DNA of 64,000 nt. It comes from a virus. Location of the stretch: positions 23,196 to 87,195 of the IMG/VR virus record IMGVR_UViG_3300032093_000065. One strand, 5' to 3'. A program made the translations under genes and the position numbers. Shown here piece by piece: positions 7,963 through 17,216 of the stretch (positions are counted from its first letter, which is position 1; every line of letters begins with the position of its first letter). The notes under the pieces were generated by a model. It was not told where the DNA came from. It saw only the letters and a program-made list of their open reading frames with translations, and did not search any database.

Positions 7963-9258
7963 TTATTCCTCTTCTACAACGTTTGAGAAACCGCCAGGCA
8001 TACTAATCTCACCAGTTTCAGGATTAGTAGACAAAGCTTCTTGGATCTGATCTTTGTATGGAACGCCCATTTCAAACGGTCTTCTGGGGCATACTCCAAA
8101 TACCTTGTCTAGTTCTTTGACTAGCTCAGGAGATTCAGAAATAGCCTTGCCTACTTCGTGCCAAGATCCTTTGGATATACCAAGAACCGGACAGTCAGCA
8201 GTCCTTCGCGTCTTGTCTATGTTTTCAATAGAGCAAGCGTTGTGGACAGCCTTTCTTTGCCAAGCTTCTTGGAAAGAATCAAACAAGGCCACCGTAGCGT
8301 CGTGCCAATCCCACATAGAAGTTTGAACCAGGTTTTCATCTTTGGTCCAAAGAAGCTTTACTTCTATGTACCTCCTGTCTCCAGCTGAAGACAGGCTGTT
8401 CTTGTCGCTGTGGATTCTGATCAGTCTTCCTTGCTCACTCTTTGTGTGAATGTCCGCTTTTCTAGCCATCCTAAGAATGAACGTAGAAGTAAATCCAAGA
8501 CTAGCTCCTCCAGGAACTCTTCTGATAATAGGCTTGCCTGGAGAATGCTCTTCTTTCATATGGTTAATACCTATGAAAGAAATGGGCCAGTACTGCATCT
8601 TTGGGAAGAATACTTTTACCCACATGTTCAAGTTCTTGGCGATGTTACTAAAAGTAGGAGTAGCATAGCCGTTCTTCCACGTATCGTCTGTCTCACTTTT
8701 TGTAGTGGCTGCTGTGATGCTATCGACTCCTAGAGCCATAGGCATCTCCATACCTCCCCTACAATCGTAGTGAGCCTCCGCAGCTTTTACGTACTCACTG
8801 CACATCTTTTGCCAAGATTCTACAGTCAAACAAGAGTGGCTTTTAAAAGGCAAAGGAGCCTTTATAAAAGATTCCCTGAAATCTGGAGAATCCTTAGCCT
8901 CTACTTGAATATGACCAAAAAGCCCGTGAGGCATACCTGGGTCAAACTTAACTATCTTGCTGCCGTTGTATATGTGCCATCTATACATTTCATAAAGAAG
9001 AGCTGTTTTACAACTTTCAGGTATGCCTATAATTTCTGTCATTCTTGAGTACGGAAAAACGCTGTTGCAGAATAAGTACCTCAGACTGATCGCGTCTAGA
9101 GGTGCTCCAATGATAACCTTTGTGCTATCGTCACAAAGATAATCATTGCCCGGGCCATTCTCGACTTGCCTCATATTCAGCACTTGCTGAAAAAAGGAGT
9201 CTGGGCCTGTCTTGACTGCAGGCCTGGCGTCTTCAACAACAGCTTTCTTCCTACCCAT
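7963..9258 (-). CDS. RecA/UvsX-like recombinase
   Basis: A 431-aa strand-exchange ATPase of the RecA family. Evidence: a Walker A-like GIPESCKTAL near residue 80 in the RecA GPESSGKT position; a Walker B-like hydrophobic strand ending in Asp (MALGVDSIT); the SFIGINHMKEE block resembling RecA 'INQ'; and VPGGASLGFTSTFILRM, equivalent to 'GGxALKFyaSvRldiRR'. The P-loop Gly is replaced by Cys (SCKT). I start at ATG 9258 (MGRKKAVV), which has an AGGAGA SD; a longer frame extends upstream through a terminator and is not real. It follows the SSB-like gene. Its SD is complementary to an upstream segment, suggesting RNA control. Confidence 0.85.
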   Translation of the reverse strand: MGRKKAVVEDARPAVKTGPDSFFQQVLNMRQVENGPGNDYLCDDSTKVIIGAPLDAISLRYLFCNSVFPYSRMTEIIGIPESCKTALLYEMYRWHIYNGSKIVKFDPGMPHGLFGHIQVEAKDSPDFRESFIKAPLPFKSHSCLTVESWQKMCSEYVKAAEAHYDCRGGMEMPMALGVDSITAATTKSETDDTWKNGYATPTFSNIAKNLNMWVKVFFPKMQYWPISFIGINHMKEEHSPGKPIIRRVPGGASLGFTSTFILRMARKADIHTKSEQGRLIRIHSDKNSLSSAGDRRYIEVKLLWTKDENLVQTSMWDWHDATVALFDSFQEAWQRKAVHNACSIENIDKTRRTADCPVLGISKGSWHEVGKAISESPELVKELDKVFGVCPRRPFEMGVPYKDQIQEALSTNPETGEISMPGGFSNVVEEE

Positions 9259-9313
9259 GACATCAATCTCCTGATTAAAAACTAAACAAACAAAGAAATA
9301 AAAAAGTGACAAA

Positions 9314-9343
9314 AAATGCGCGTACGTAAAAATACGCGCATTT
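9314..9343 (-). terminator. Rho-independent terminator between ssb-like and recA-like genes
   Basis: An 11-bp perfect stem (AAATGCGCGTA / TACGCGCATTT) is followed on the minus strand by TTTTTTGTCACTTTTTT. It lies in the transcript between the ssb stop and the recA start, so recA expression needs read-through or its own promoter. Confidence 0.75.
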
Positions 9344-9353
9344 AAAACAAACG

Positions 9354-9410
9354 AACGTGCAACAGGAGATTGATAAAACAAACGCCTGTTGCACGTTTGC
9401 TTTATCAATC
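9354..9410 (-). promoter_or_regulatory. Candidate RNA switch (hairpin plus pseudoknot pairing) upstream of recA-like gene
   Basis: On the minus strand, GATTGATAAA (starting at the ssb stop codon) pairs with TTTATCAATC, extended by CAAACG/CGTTTG, giving a stem of about 16 bp with a TGCAACAGG loop. That loop plus its flank (AACGTGCAACAGG) is perfectly complementary to CCTGTTGCACGTT just downstream, allowing an H-type pseudoknot or two alternative hairpins. The same strand's ATCAATCTCCTG (9374-9363) is a perfect 12-nt complement of CAGGAGATTGAT (9273-9262), the recA SD region. The pairings are read directly; the switching role is inference. Confidence 0.5.
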
Positions 9411-10748
9411 TTCTGAAGGATTAGGTAACCGTGACTTTACAGCCTTACGGGCGTTCTGGATGTTTTGCCAAACTTTGTTATTAGCATCATTAGTAGCTTC
9501 TTCAGGAACAAACTCGCCAGACGTGGGAGGACTAATAGCCTCACTAGAGATTGTCTTGGCTGGAGTAAGAGAAAAAGACTTTAAAGCAGGCTTGGCAAAA
9601 GCAGGCGCTGGAGGCGCTTCAGCCACGACAGCAGCAGGCACAGCCACATCAGCCCAAGAAGGTTCAGGAGCTGAAATAGACGTAACTTTAGTCTTACCCA
9701 GCTGCTGCAACCCTTCTGCCCTGATCTTTGGATTCAGGTACTGCCCGTAACGGTCATCCAGAGCATACACCAGCAAAGAAGGGTAGCCTGAATAAAGGTC
9801 TTGAACAAGCAAAACCTGCTCCTCATTGCTCATGATGTTTACACAAGAAGACCAGTCTTTGATCTTCTGTGTAACAGCTTCAGCAACGGAAGACAAATCT
9901 GCGGAGAAACCTTTGTACTCCTTTTCAAGGAACACATCAAAACCTTTGATAGTCTTATCGTTGCGACCGGCTGCCTCCAGCATTCCTGGAGTAAACTGGT
10001 TTGTACGCTTAAGACCTGCACGGCGAGGGTCTTGACCTTCCGTGAAGATAGTTACGTAGCTGCCTTCGTCTAGAGCTATGGGGTCGCCACATACGAAGTG
10101 AGCAGACACATTACTGCTGTCTCCGCGATAATCAGTCCTTTCGTCCATGGCGCTTCTCAGGTTCTTATACACTGAGGGCTTTAAGAGCATGAACTGAGCA
10201 CTGTCGTCTGGAGCCAAACCCTTAGGAGTTTGGAAGTCCTCACCCTTGTAGGACATCAACAGACACTGCACTAGCCAGCAAAGCTTGGGCTTTGCCGGAA
10301 TAGCCGGAGAGTTGTAAGGCCCAGAAGGCAGAAGCAAACTAGCCCAACCCACAGAAAAAGGAAGACCTTTTTTGGTTCCCTCATCAGCAGCGCTGCGAAT
10401 CATCATGAGAGGATTGCTGCTAATGTCATAGAACCTATCATACGGGTCGTGCATAACCCAGGTTCTAGCCCTTTCACTCTTTGGGTCTTTGACAGACTCT
10501 GCTACTTGAATAGGGAAAAACCACTGACCAAATTCATTCATGTTGGTCGGCAGTCGCCACGGATCAAGCATAGTTGGATTGTCAGGATTAACGCCTGGAA
10601 GAATCCTGATCACAGTAGACTGATTCATTGGCGGGCTGTACAGCTTTCCAGCACCCGGCTTAAGAATCATGTTGAGATACTTTCCGTCACCTCCAGAAAG
10701 ATTGGCGCTGACAGAATTAACAGAGATACGGCGAGAGCTACCTTGCAT
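9405..10748 (-). CDS. Probable single-stranded DNA-binding protein (gp32-like)
   Basis: The 447-aa protein has a large N-terminal domain with STVIRILPGVNPDNP and WVMHDPYDRFYD blocks, then a Pro/Ala-rich linker (VPAAVVAEAPPAPAFAKPAL) and a charged tail ending in acidic PNPSED. This layout (core, linker, acidic tip) is typical of phage SSBs, and it lies directly upstream of the RecA-like gene and downstream of Dcd and the polymerase. I see no clear zinc site. I start at ATG 10748 (MQGSSRRISV), which has a GAAAGGA SD. SSB identity rests mainly on context and architecture. Confidence 0.55.
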   Translation of the reverse strand: MQGSSRRISVNSVSANLSGGDGKYLNMILKPGAGKLYSPPMNQSTVIRILPGVNPDNPTMLDPWRLPTNMNEFGQWFFPIQVAESVKDPKSERARTWVMHDPYDRFYDISSNPLMMIRSAADEGTKKGLPFSVGWASLLLPSGPYNSPAIPAKPKLCWLVQCLLMSYKGEDFQTPKGLAPDDSAQFMLLKPSVYKNLRSAMDERTDYRGDSSNVSAHFVCGDPIALDEGSYVTIFTEGQDPRRAGLKRTNQFTPGMLEAAGRNDKTIKGFDVFLEKEYKGFSADLSSVAEAVTQKIKDWSSCVNIMSNEEQVLLVQDLYSGYPSLLVYALDDRYGQYLNPKIRAEGLQQLGKTKVTSISAPEPSWADVAVPAAVVAEAPPAPAFAKPALKSFSLTPAKTISSEAISPPTSGEFVPEEATNDANNKVWQNIQNARKAVKSRLPNPSED

Positions 10749-10811
10749 GACAGTCCTTTCAAACTTGAAATTAAAAACGCCAAACGGCAAATGCCTAGCG
10801 GCATCGATATA

Positions 10812-11333
10812 CTACGCGTAGTCTTGGAAAAGGCAACTGGGAACTGCACCGTTTTGCCCTAAGTACCTGCCTGAGTAAGCACTTATTTTTCCAAAAGTTT
10901 TTTGATAAGCTACCTGGCACACTTCTGTGCCGTGGTACACTTTCAACGGATGAACCACAGTTATCTCCAAAGTCCATTTACCGCGAAATCCGGTATCCCC
11001 GAATCCTGCAGTAATATGCACTTGCATACCCAGTCTGCCTATTGAACTTCTTCCTTCAATGTGCGGAACATGGTTTGGAGTTTCTGTGTATTCTTCTGTC
11101 TCTCCCAGATAAAGAACACCAGGGTTAAGGTAAAGTCCATCATCAGGAATAATCAACTCTTGGGTCTTGTTCTCCTTTCGCATATCTAGTGGGAAATTGT
11201 TGTAAACCAGCAACCTCTTACCCAGCTTGAGGTTGTAGCTGTTGGGATTAACCTGTTTCATGTTGAATGGGGTTATAACAATATTTCCCATTTCAACTTC
11301 TTTTATAATTTGATCTCCAGTCAAAATAGACAT
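10812..11333 (-). CDS. dcd: dCTP deaminase (Dcd-like)
   Basis: The 173-aa product has the Dcd/dUTPase-superfamily core: VNPNSYNLKLG near the N-terminus, IEGRSSIGRLGMQVHITAG and FGDTGFRGKWTLEI, whose Glu matches the deaminase catalytic residue. It converts dCTP to dUTP and possibly on to dUMP in bifunctional versions, feeding ThyX. Its stop lies 63 bp before the ssb start, and its start overlaps the polymerase stop by one base. Confidence 0.9.
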   Translation of the reverse strand: MSILTGDQIIKEVEMGNIVITPFNMKQVNPNSYNLKLGKRLLVYNNFPLDMRKENKTQELIIPDDGLYLNPGVLYLGETEEYTETPNHVPHIEGRSSIGRLGMQVHITAGFGDTGFRGKWTLEITVVHPLKVYHGTEVCQVAYQKTFGKISAYSGRYLGQNGAVPSCLFQDYA

Positions 11334-14300
11334 CAGCCTGCTCCGTAAAATTCGTTAATACCCAACTTTGCGCACTCTTCTTTTGTAATAGGTACAGACC
11401 ATCTAGTGAATACGTCTGGAGGAGGAACCTGTAAATGATACGGACCTCCAGACCCTTTCCTGGTTCCGTCTAGGTTGCATGGCCACACATCAACCCTATC
11501 GCTCATGCACTCCGGTATGACGCTGTTTACAACCCAATCGACGCAGTTAACCGGAACCTCAAGAACTACGGCGTCATGTACCTGAAGAACTATGTCGTAC
11601 CATAACTCAGGGTCTTCTGCCTCAAGCCTGTACCAGTACAGATGGTCAAGCGCCCTGGACATGGCGTCAGCCACAGCTGACTGGACAGGGAAGTTCATGG
11701 CTTGCCTTTGCTGTTCCCCTGCAACATCTCTTTCAGAAGTTTTTGTAAACCTTCTGTACCTTCCAAAACAGTTTACTATGTAACCAGGATCTTGGCTCCT
11801 TTCACGGCATTCTTCAAAATACTTAGGAAGAGCTGGATACATTGAAACCAAGCCTTCAATAAGCTGACGAGCTTGATCAACAGTTACGTCAGCTCCTTCT
11901 TGTTTTGCTTTTCTTGCTGTAGCCTCAGCCTGTTGCCCGTAGGCGTAACCAAAAACCACGGCCTTGGCAGCACTTCTAAGCGCGCTTTTACCGATTGACT
12001 TTAAGCCTTGCTTGGTTGGCGGACAGCTTAGACCGAAAGTATTCACAGCCACGTTGCTGTGAATGTCGTAATAGTCTGGGTCGTCTTCAGGTAAACCGCT
12101 GCGCCTGACGTGTTCAGACATGTTTAAGTCGCCAGACTGCCAAGCCATGATAGCCAGCTCTGCGCCAGTGTAGTCTGCATCCACAAACACATGCCCAGGC
12201 TTGGCCCTTATTATGGACCTGAGAGGCATCTTGTACTCTAGCTGTATCTCTGATCCGTATCTTTTGAATACAGCCTTGTATTTTTCTTCAGCCGTCTTCC
12301 CCAAATTTTGCAAGGGAGGTCTTGCTGAGGAGGCTCTTCCTGTTTCTTTGGTTTGGAAGAACTGACTCCTGACGCGATTGTCAGCATGAAGATAAGAAAG
12401 AAGGCCGGACTCATACTCAATACGTCCATCCTCATCCCTCACAGCAGAACCTTCTTCTACACCTTTTCCTGGCCTCAAGACGTACCTAGTAAGCTGAGCT
12501 ACGTACCTTAAGTCTCGCAATAGCTCAACGCACGGATGCTTGTCAGAAAGTATTTGAAGTACTTCTTTGTCCGTGGAAACAGCGTAGTCACTTTCTATGT
12601 TCTTGGCTTTTATTTCCTTCCACATCTTAGGCCTTTTGCCTGTAGACTTGTATGGCTCCAAGTACAAAGACAAAGCTCCCTCGGGCCTGACGCTCTTTGG
12701 TTTAAAAGTTTCTTTGTCTATAACGCCGTTGTACTGCTCACCAAACATCATCTCTCGACAATGTTGAACGGAGCTGGTGTTGAACTCAGGCCAGTTTAGT
12801 TCTTTACGCAATATCTCAAGAAGCCTGTTCTTAGCTTTTAGATAATGCTCTGTTAGAGTTTCTGCTGTTTCCAAGTCTACTTGCAAACCAGTCATGTGCA
12901 TTTCACCAAACGCAGAGCTGGCTCTCATGGATACCCAGAAAGGTTTCCTGGAGTTATTGCCATAAGAATCTCTATCTAAAGCTCCTGGCTGATCTTCTTT
13001 TCCGTTAAAAAAATCAAAAAGACGCCTGGTGCAGTCAGCGTCATAGTTGCCGTAAGGTATTAGTATTTCATCAGGGCAATCGCCGTAACCTTCCAACTGC
13101 TCTGAGTTTATCTTGTTTTGTTCACAATAAGATTTTTTCCATTTCTGTAAATCTACGTCGTATCTTGGTACGCCTACATACCTTGTACCCAAGACTTCTA
13201 GCTTGAAATCTCCAGTCTCATTGACGGAGTGCGCGGCAAGAAGTGTGTCAAAACCTCCAAACTTTTTTGTCTTTTGATAACCAAACAATTTTTCTTTTCC
13301 GTTAGCCCCTGGAGAATCCATTGGAGCCACGAAGTTACTTCTTATGTCCAGTCCTACATGCATAAGCCAAGGCATGTCAGCGTTTAGGTAATGCCCTACT
13401 ACTCTTACTTTTCTTTTAGGCGTATTAGTAAAAACCTTGCTCAACTCTTCTATGACCGCAGGTATTCCTCCCTCTATCTCGGACTCTCCTCCTTGGTTGT
13501 GCAAAACAAAACAAGCAGCTTTTCCAGGTTTCCAGGAAATCTGTATTGTTCTGACGTACGCGTTTTTTTCAGTAGGGTACGAGCCGTGCCACTCAGCATC
13601 TACAGCTACAACGTTTGAGTCAGGCTCGTTTAATATTTCCTGTACTAAGATTTTCGCCTCGTCAAGACCTTTGATCGTCCTGTGGTCTATTACCTCTTCA
13701 GCCTTCTCCTGTCCTAAGATCGTGTTTAGAAAAACTCTGACAACTCCCTTAAGATCATCAGACCTTTCAGGCTTTTTCAGTACTGCAGCAGGGCTTATAC
13801 CAGTTATAACTTTTGCTGTAAAAAACTCATCTTCGCCTTTGCCGTCTTTTACTTTTATCTCCATCACCCTTCCTTGGGTGTTTGAAGTGGTATGGCCTTT
13901 ACCAAGAACAGCAGTTATAGCTTCAGAGCCCAAAGCAAGTATGAAGCTTGGCCGAACAAGCTTTATCTCTTGCTGCAGTATCAGAGAACAGTTTTTAATC
14001 CAAGAAGCTTTGAAAACTCCTCCCTTAGTGTCTGGGTGGTCATGCTTTATGACTGACGTGATGTAAAACTGTTGTTTGTCAAAAAATCCTTCTTCTTCAA
14101 AACAATTAGCCAGTATCTCTCCCGCGTTACCGACTAGAACTTTTCTGTTGTAGTGGTTCTTAACGTGAGGCTGCTTTACTACGATCATGACGGGAGACGG
14201 AACAGGCCCTGTAGCCTGCTCCGTCCACAGCCCGCCAAGAACAAAATTAACAGTAACTTTTTTATTTAAATACGATAACGGCAATACGAAATTGTCGTCG

Positions 14301-14527
14301 TACAAAGCTCTGTAGTATAAGGCTTCAAGCTCAAAGTCGTGAGTCTTGTAGTCTATACCGTCTTTTTTTAGCAGCTCAGCGTACTCAACAAAGTCTGGAC
14401 CCGGCGCGGGCAAGCCTTCAAAATTCTTTCTGTAAAAAGGAAAATTTTTGAATAGCTCTGTGTCACCGAATCTCAAAGTTTCTAAGAACCTGAGTTCGCT
14501 GTACATCTTTCTAAAATTATCGCTCAT
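11333..14527 (-). CDS. UDG-like domain / 3'-5' exonuclease / family A DNA polymerase fusion
   Basis: A 1064-aa fusion. Residues ~85-275 resemble family 4 uracil-DNA glycosylase (VLVGNAGEILANCF, FYITSVIKHDHPD, SFILALGSEAITAVLG). Residues ~295-500 are a DEDDy exonuclease (VVAVDAEWHGS, VVGHYLNADMPWL, YGNYDAD). The rest is a PolA polymerase: motif A FVDADYTGAELAIMAW, motif B RSAAKAVVFGYAYGQ, motif C VLQVHDAVVLE. It is the likely replicative polymerase. Two oddities: the UDG catalytic motif (normally GEAPG..E) reads VKQPHVKN and the HPS/HPA motif reads ISPAAVL, so glycosylase activity is doubtful; motif C has HDA instead of HDE. Confidence 0.93.
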   Translation of the reverse strand: MSDNFRKMYSELRFLETLRFGDTELFKNFPFYRKNFEGLPAPGPDFVEYAELLKKDGIDYKTHDFELEALYYRALYDDNFVLPLSYLNKKVTVNFVLGGLWTEQATGPVPSPVMIVVKQPHVKNHYNRKVLVGNAGEILANCFEEEGFFDKQQFYITSVIKHDHPDTKGGVFKASWIKNCSLILQQEIKLVRPSFILALGSEAITAVLGKGHTTSNTQGRVMEIKVKDGKGEDEFFTAKVITGISPAAVLKKPERSDDLKGVVRVFLNTILGQEKAEEVIDHRTIKGLDEAKILVQEILNEPDSNVVAVDAEWHGSYPTEKNAYVRTIQISWKPGKAACFVLHNQGGESEIEGGIPAVIEELSKVFTNTPKRKVRVVGHYLNADMPWLMHVGLDIRSNFVAPMDSPGANGKEKLFGYQKTKKFGGFDTLLAAHSVNETGDFKLEVLGTRYVGVPRYDVDLQKWKKSYCEQNKINSEQLEGYGDCPDEILIPYGNYDADCTRRLFDFFNGKEDQPGALDRDSYGNNSRKPFWVSMRASSAFGEMHMTGLQVDLETAETLTEHYLKAKNRLLEILRKELNWPEFNTSSVQHCREMMFGEQYNGVIDKETFKPKSVRPEGALSLYLEPYKSTGKRPKMWKEIKAKNIESDYAVSTDKEVLQILSDKHPCVELLRDLRYVAQLTRYVLRPGKGVEEGSAVRDEDGRIEYESGLLSYLHADNRVRSQFFQTKETGRASSARPPLQNLGKTAEEKYKAVFKRYGSEIQLEYKMPLRSIIRAKPGHVFVDADYTGAELAIMAWQSGDLNMSEHVRRSGLPEDDPDYYDIHSNVAVNTFGLSCPPTKQGLKSIGKSALRSAAKAVVFGYAYGQQAEATARKAKQEGADVTVDQARQLIEGLVSMYPALPKYFEECRERSQDPGYIVNCFGRYRRFTKTSERDVAGEQQRQAMNFPVQSAVADAMSRALDHLYWYRLEAEDPELWYDIVLQVHDAVVLEVPVNCVDWVVNSVIPECMSDRVDVWPCNLDGTRKGSGGPYHLQVPPPDVFTRWSVPITKEECAKLGINEFYGAG

Positions 14528-14533
14528 GATCCT

Positions 14534-15574
14534 TCACCTTTCGGGCCAAAACTCATCTAGGCCAGCAAGGGTCCTTCCCTTGTTTATCAATGCCCAACAG
14601 TCTTTGAAAGTCAAAGACCCAGGGTCTTTGACTCCCTCATGACAGATATTGAACACAGGAGCCTTTGTGATCAACCTCAGTTGTCTTACAATTTCTTCAG
14701 ATTTATGCTGAGCGTCAGAGTCTAAAAATACAGCTATCGGTTTGTCGCTCCAAGCCCCGTAAACCAAAGTTCCTTGGTCGTCTGCCAAGTCAGAACCCAG
14801 AAGCCCAGCACCGCAAGACCCTACCCTCCAAACATCAGCAGCTCCTTCGCATAAAACAACCATAGGCTGTTCTTTGGCAACGTCATAGTTGTAGAGCATT
14901 TGCCTTTTAGACATGCCTCTCAAATTGTAATACTTTTTTATTCCCGTGGTCTTCCAGTCTACATCGCCAATGAACCTACCTTGCCACCCAACAAGGTTTT
15001 GGCTCATAAACAACGGTATAAAAATTCTGTCTTTAAGAAGGTAATCCGCTCTATCAAAAACATAATTGCAATACCCTACACCAAAATTAAAAGACAGGTC
15101 GTTAGGAGAATAGCCCCTAGACGACAAGTAGTTAACGGCTGGGTGGTTTGGCTGTAACTCATTCAACATGAGTATGTCGCCAGGAAGGGATATAGGCTCC
15201 AAAGGTTTTCTAGCGTCAACTATAGTACCTTCTATGACTGGAAGCTTTATAGGCTCTGAAGAATTAAACAAGCTGGTGAAAAGCCTATCCCTGTTTAACT
15301 TTCCTTCCAGACCGTCCAAGCATCTAGTTTCGTTATAGCAAACAGACAACCACCTATGGTCAGTGAACCTGTGGTTTATCCATAGGCGATTACGCTGGTC
15401 TCCACAAAAAGGGCAATTAACGCAATAGTACTCTCCTGGAGATACTATCTTTAAACGCAACTTGCCGTTTTCTTTTCTGTTAACCAGCTGAAGACTTTGA
15501 CCCTGATTAGCTACTTTTACGCGACCAAACAACTGACCTAGCCTTTCATACAAGGCTGGACACAAAACTTTCAT
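14534..15574 (-). CDS. DNA primase (zinc ribbon plus TOPRIM)
   Basis: The 346-aa protein begins with a zinc-ribbon region (YYCVNCPFCGDQRNRLW, with a later Cys in CYNETRC). It continues into a TOPRIM domain: PMVVLCEGAADVWRVG (glutamate motif) and KPIAVFLDSDAQHK (DxD motif). It would make RNA primers for lagging-strand synthesis with the adjacent DnaB-like helicase. Gene order helicase-primase-polymerase is typical of phage replisomes. It is compact and lacks a fused helicase domain. Confidence 0.85.
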   Translation of the reverse strand: MKVLCPALYERLGQLFGRVKVANQGQSLQLVNRKENGKLRLKIVSPGEYYCVNCPFCGDQRNRLWINHRFTDHRWLSVCYNETRCLDGLEGKLNRDRLFTSLFNSSEPIKLPVIEGTIVDARKPLEPISLPGDILMLNELQPNHPAVNYLSSRGYSPNDLSFNFGVGYCNYVFDRADYLLKDRIFIPLFMSQNLVGWQGRFIGDVDWKTTGIKKYYNLRGMSKRQMLYNYDVAKEQPMVVLCEGAADVWRVGSCGAGLLGSDLADDQGTLVYGAWSDKPIAVFLDSDAQHKSEEIVRQLRLITKAPVFNICHEGVKDPGSLTFKDCWALINKGRTLAGLDEFWPER

Positions 15575-15583
15575 GACTACCTC

Positions 15584-17203
15584 TCAATCTATGTCCGCTG
15601 GAGACGCTACCGGTTGTCTTCTTTGTGGCCCTTGTGCTGAGTCTGGAAGAGACAGCCCTGGGGCGTAGCCTCTTGTTGAGGATATGTTTTCAGAAATTCT
15701 GAACCCACTGATTACCTGCGTGTCGCTGAGAGATAATGCCCCGTAATGCCCTACGTGAACCAGCTCAGGAATTATGCTGGGAGGAGCTACGTCTCTAGAC
15801 TTTGACACGTGTAATTTTATAGCTTTGCTTTCTGGGTTAGCCCTAGATAGCGCGAAACAGAAATGACAGTTCTCGCCAAAGTCAGAAGCTTCAGAAGAGT
15901 CTGTGTGGCTTATCAAGTCATTAGCGCTTCTCTTGTTAGCCTCCTTATTTACCTGTTGAAGAATCAAAGCCGCGCAGTCGTACTTTGAAGCTATGTTGGC
16001 TCTGACCATGTCTGGAAAAGCACCCAGCAAATGCCTTAGATGGTCTATCTTCATGTTGTTTAAAAGTATGTATCTTTTTACAAACAACTTGGCATAGTCC
16101 AGAAGAAACAAAGACATGCCCTTTCCAGTTATGCTTCTTATGTGCTCTATATTTGAATCTATCTCAGACACAAAATTTTTACCGGCTTTAGGGTTATTAT
16201 CTGAGCCGGAAAAATCTATTATGAAAAAATGATCCTCAACTTGTTCAACAGCCATCTCTAACCTATTCAAGGCAGGAACGTCTAATCCAAGTATGTTTTC
16301 ATACTCGTAGTGCCTAGGAGAACCGCTTAGAGCGCACCTTTCTTCATAGTGGTCCTTTATGTGCTTTACTGGAATCTTCGATAAGGCAGAGATAACTCTG
16401 TACTTTATTTCGTCAGGCTGGCCTTCGCAGTTAGCATATACAACAAACTCGCTAGAGTAACCGGCTGCCGCTTTTGCGTATTCAAGTCTTATTCTGCTTG
16501 CAGCCATCTGACACGCTAGAGTTGTCTTGCACCCTCCGAATACCCCAAACAAACCATTTACTGATTTTCTAGGAAGACCTCCTTCAGTTACAGCGTTCAT
16601 AAAATCAACGTCTACATCAAAATCGACCCTGGCGTTTGAGACTTGCTTAAACCTTGGAACGCCTGAAACAACGGAGTTGCTTACAAGGAGCTGTATTCCT
16701 TGTATCTCTGATTGAGACCTGGCTATTAGGTCTGATATGTTATTAACTTCTAAACTGCCAGAGCTGGCCATCGCCTCTCTTAAGCGTCTGGTTACCTTTC
16801 TATCCAACATTATTCTTCGCACATAGCTAAGAGCCAGATCTTCACAAGCCCTTAAGTCTTGGTCAGTGGAAGTTTCTTCAGTCAGATAGATTGATAGAAT
16901 TTCGTCTCTGGCTAAGTCTTTTATTGCAGGGTTTACCCTAGCGCCTACTTCAACCAAAGCGCTTGCCTTTGGAAGTTTAACCGTAGGGTTAGAGTCGTAG
17001 TGCTCGTAAAGAAGGGATATGAACACTCTATAAACATCTTCTCCAATTCCATTAAGAGTGTCTGGAACGAACATTTGTTTTATTCGCAGCATGAAGCTAG
17101 TGTTATGTAGCATTACGCTACACAACAAAGCCAGCTGGTCGTTGGTTATTGGAGATTCTACTTCTGCAACAAACTGACCTGAGTATCCTGGAAGCCCCGA
17201 CAT
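15584..17203 (-). CDS. DnaB-like replicative helicase
   Basis: The 539-aa protein has an N-terminal helical domain (NDQLALLCSVMLHNTSFMLR, as in DnaB-N) and a RecA-fold core with Walker A GVFGGCKTTLACQMA near residue 225, Walker B-like FFIIDFSGSDN and MSLFLLDYAKLFV, and AALILQQVNKEANKR (H3/Q motif). It unwinds DNA at the fork. As in the RecA-like protein, the invariant P-loop Gly before Lys is Cys (GGCKT). The C-terminus is a Ser/Pro/Gln-rich tail. Confidence 0.85.
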   Translation of the reverse strand: MSGLPGYSGQFVAEVESPITNDQLALLCSVMLHNTSFMLRIKQMFVPDTLNGIGEDVYRVFISLLYEHYDSNPTVKLPKASALVEVGARVNPAIKDLARDEILSIYLTEETSTDQDLRACEDLALSYVRRIMLDRKVTRRLREAMASSGSLEVNNISDLIARSQSEIQGIQLLVSNSVVSGVPRFKQVSNARVDFDVDVDFMNAVTEGGLPRKSVNGLFGVFGGCKTTLACQMAASRIRLEYAKAAAGYSSEFVVYANCEGQPDEIKYRVISALSKIPVKHIKDHYEERCALSGSPRHYEYENILGLDVPALNRLEMAVEQVEDHFFIIDFSGSDNNPKAGKNFVSEIDSNIEHIRSITGKGMSLFLLDYAKLFVKRYILLNNMKIDHLRHLLGAFPDMVRANIASKYDCAALILQQVNKEANKRSANDLISHTDSSEASDFGENCHFCFALSRANPESKAIKLHVSKSRDVAPPSIIPELVHVGHYGALSLSDTQVISGFRISENISSTRGYAPGLSLPDSAQGPQRRQPVASPADID

Positions 17204-17216
17204 CGCATCCTCCTTG

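Noticed and set aside
13437-14066. 209-aa plus-strand ORF
   Set aside because: Antisense to the UDG/exonuclease part of the polymerase gene; Ser/Pro-rich shadow translation without recognisable domains.
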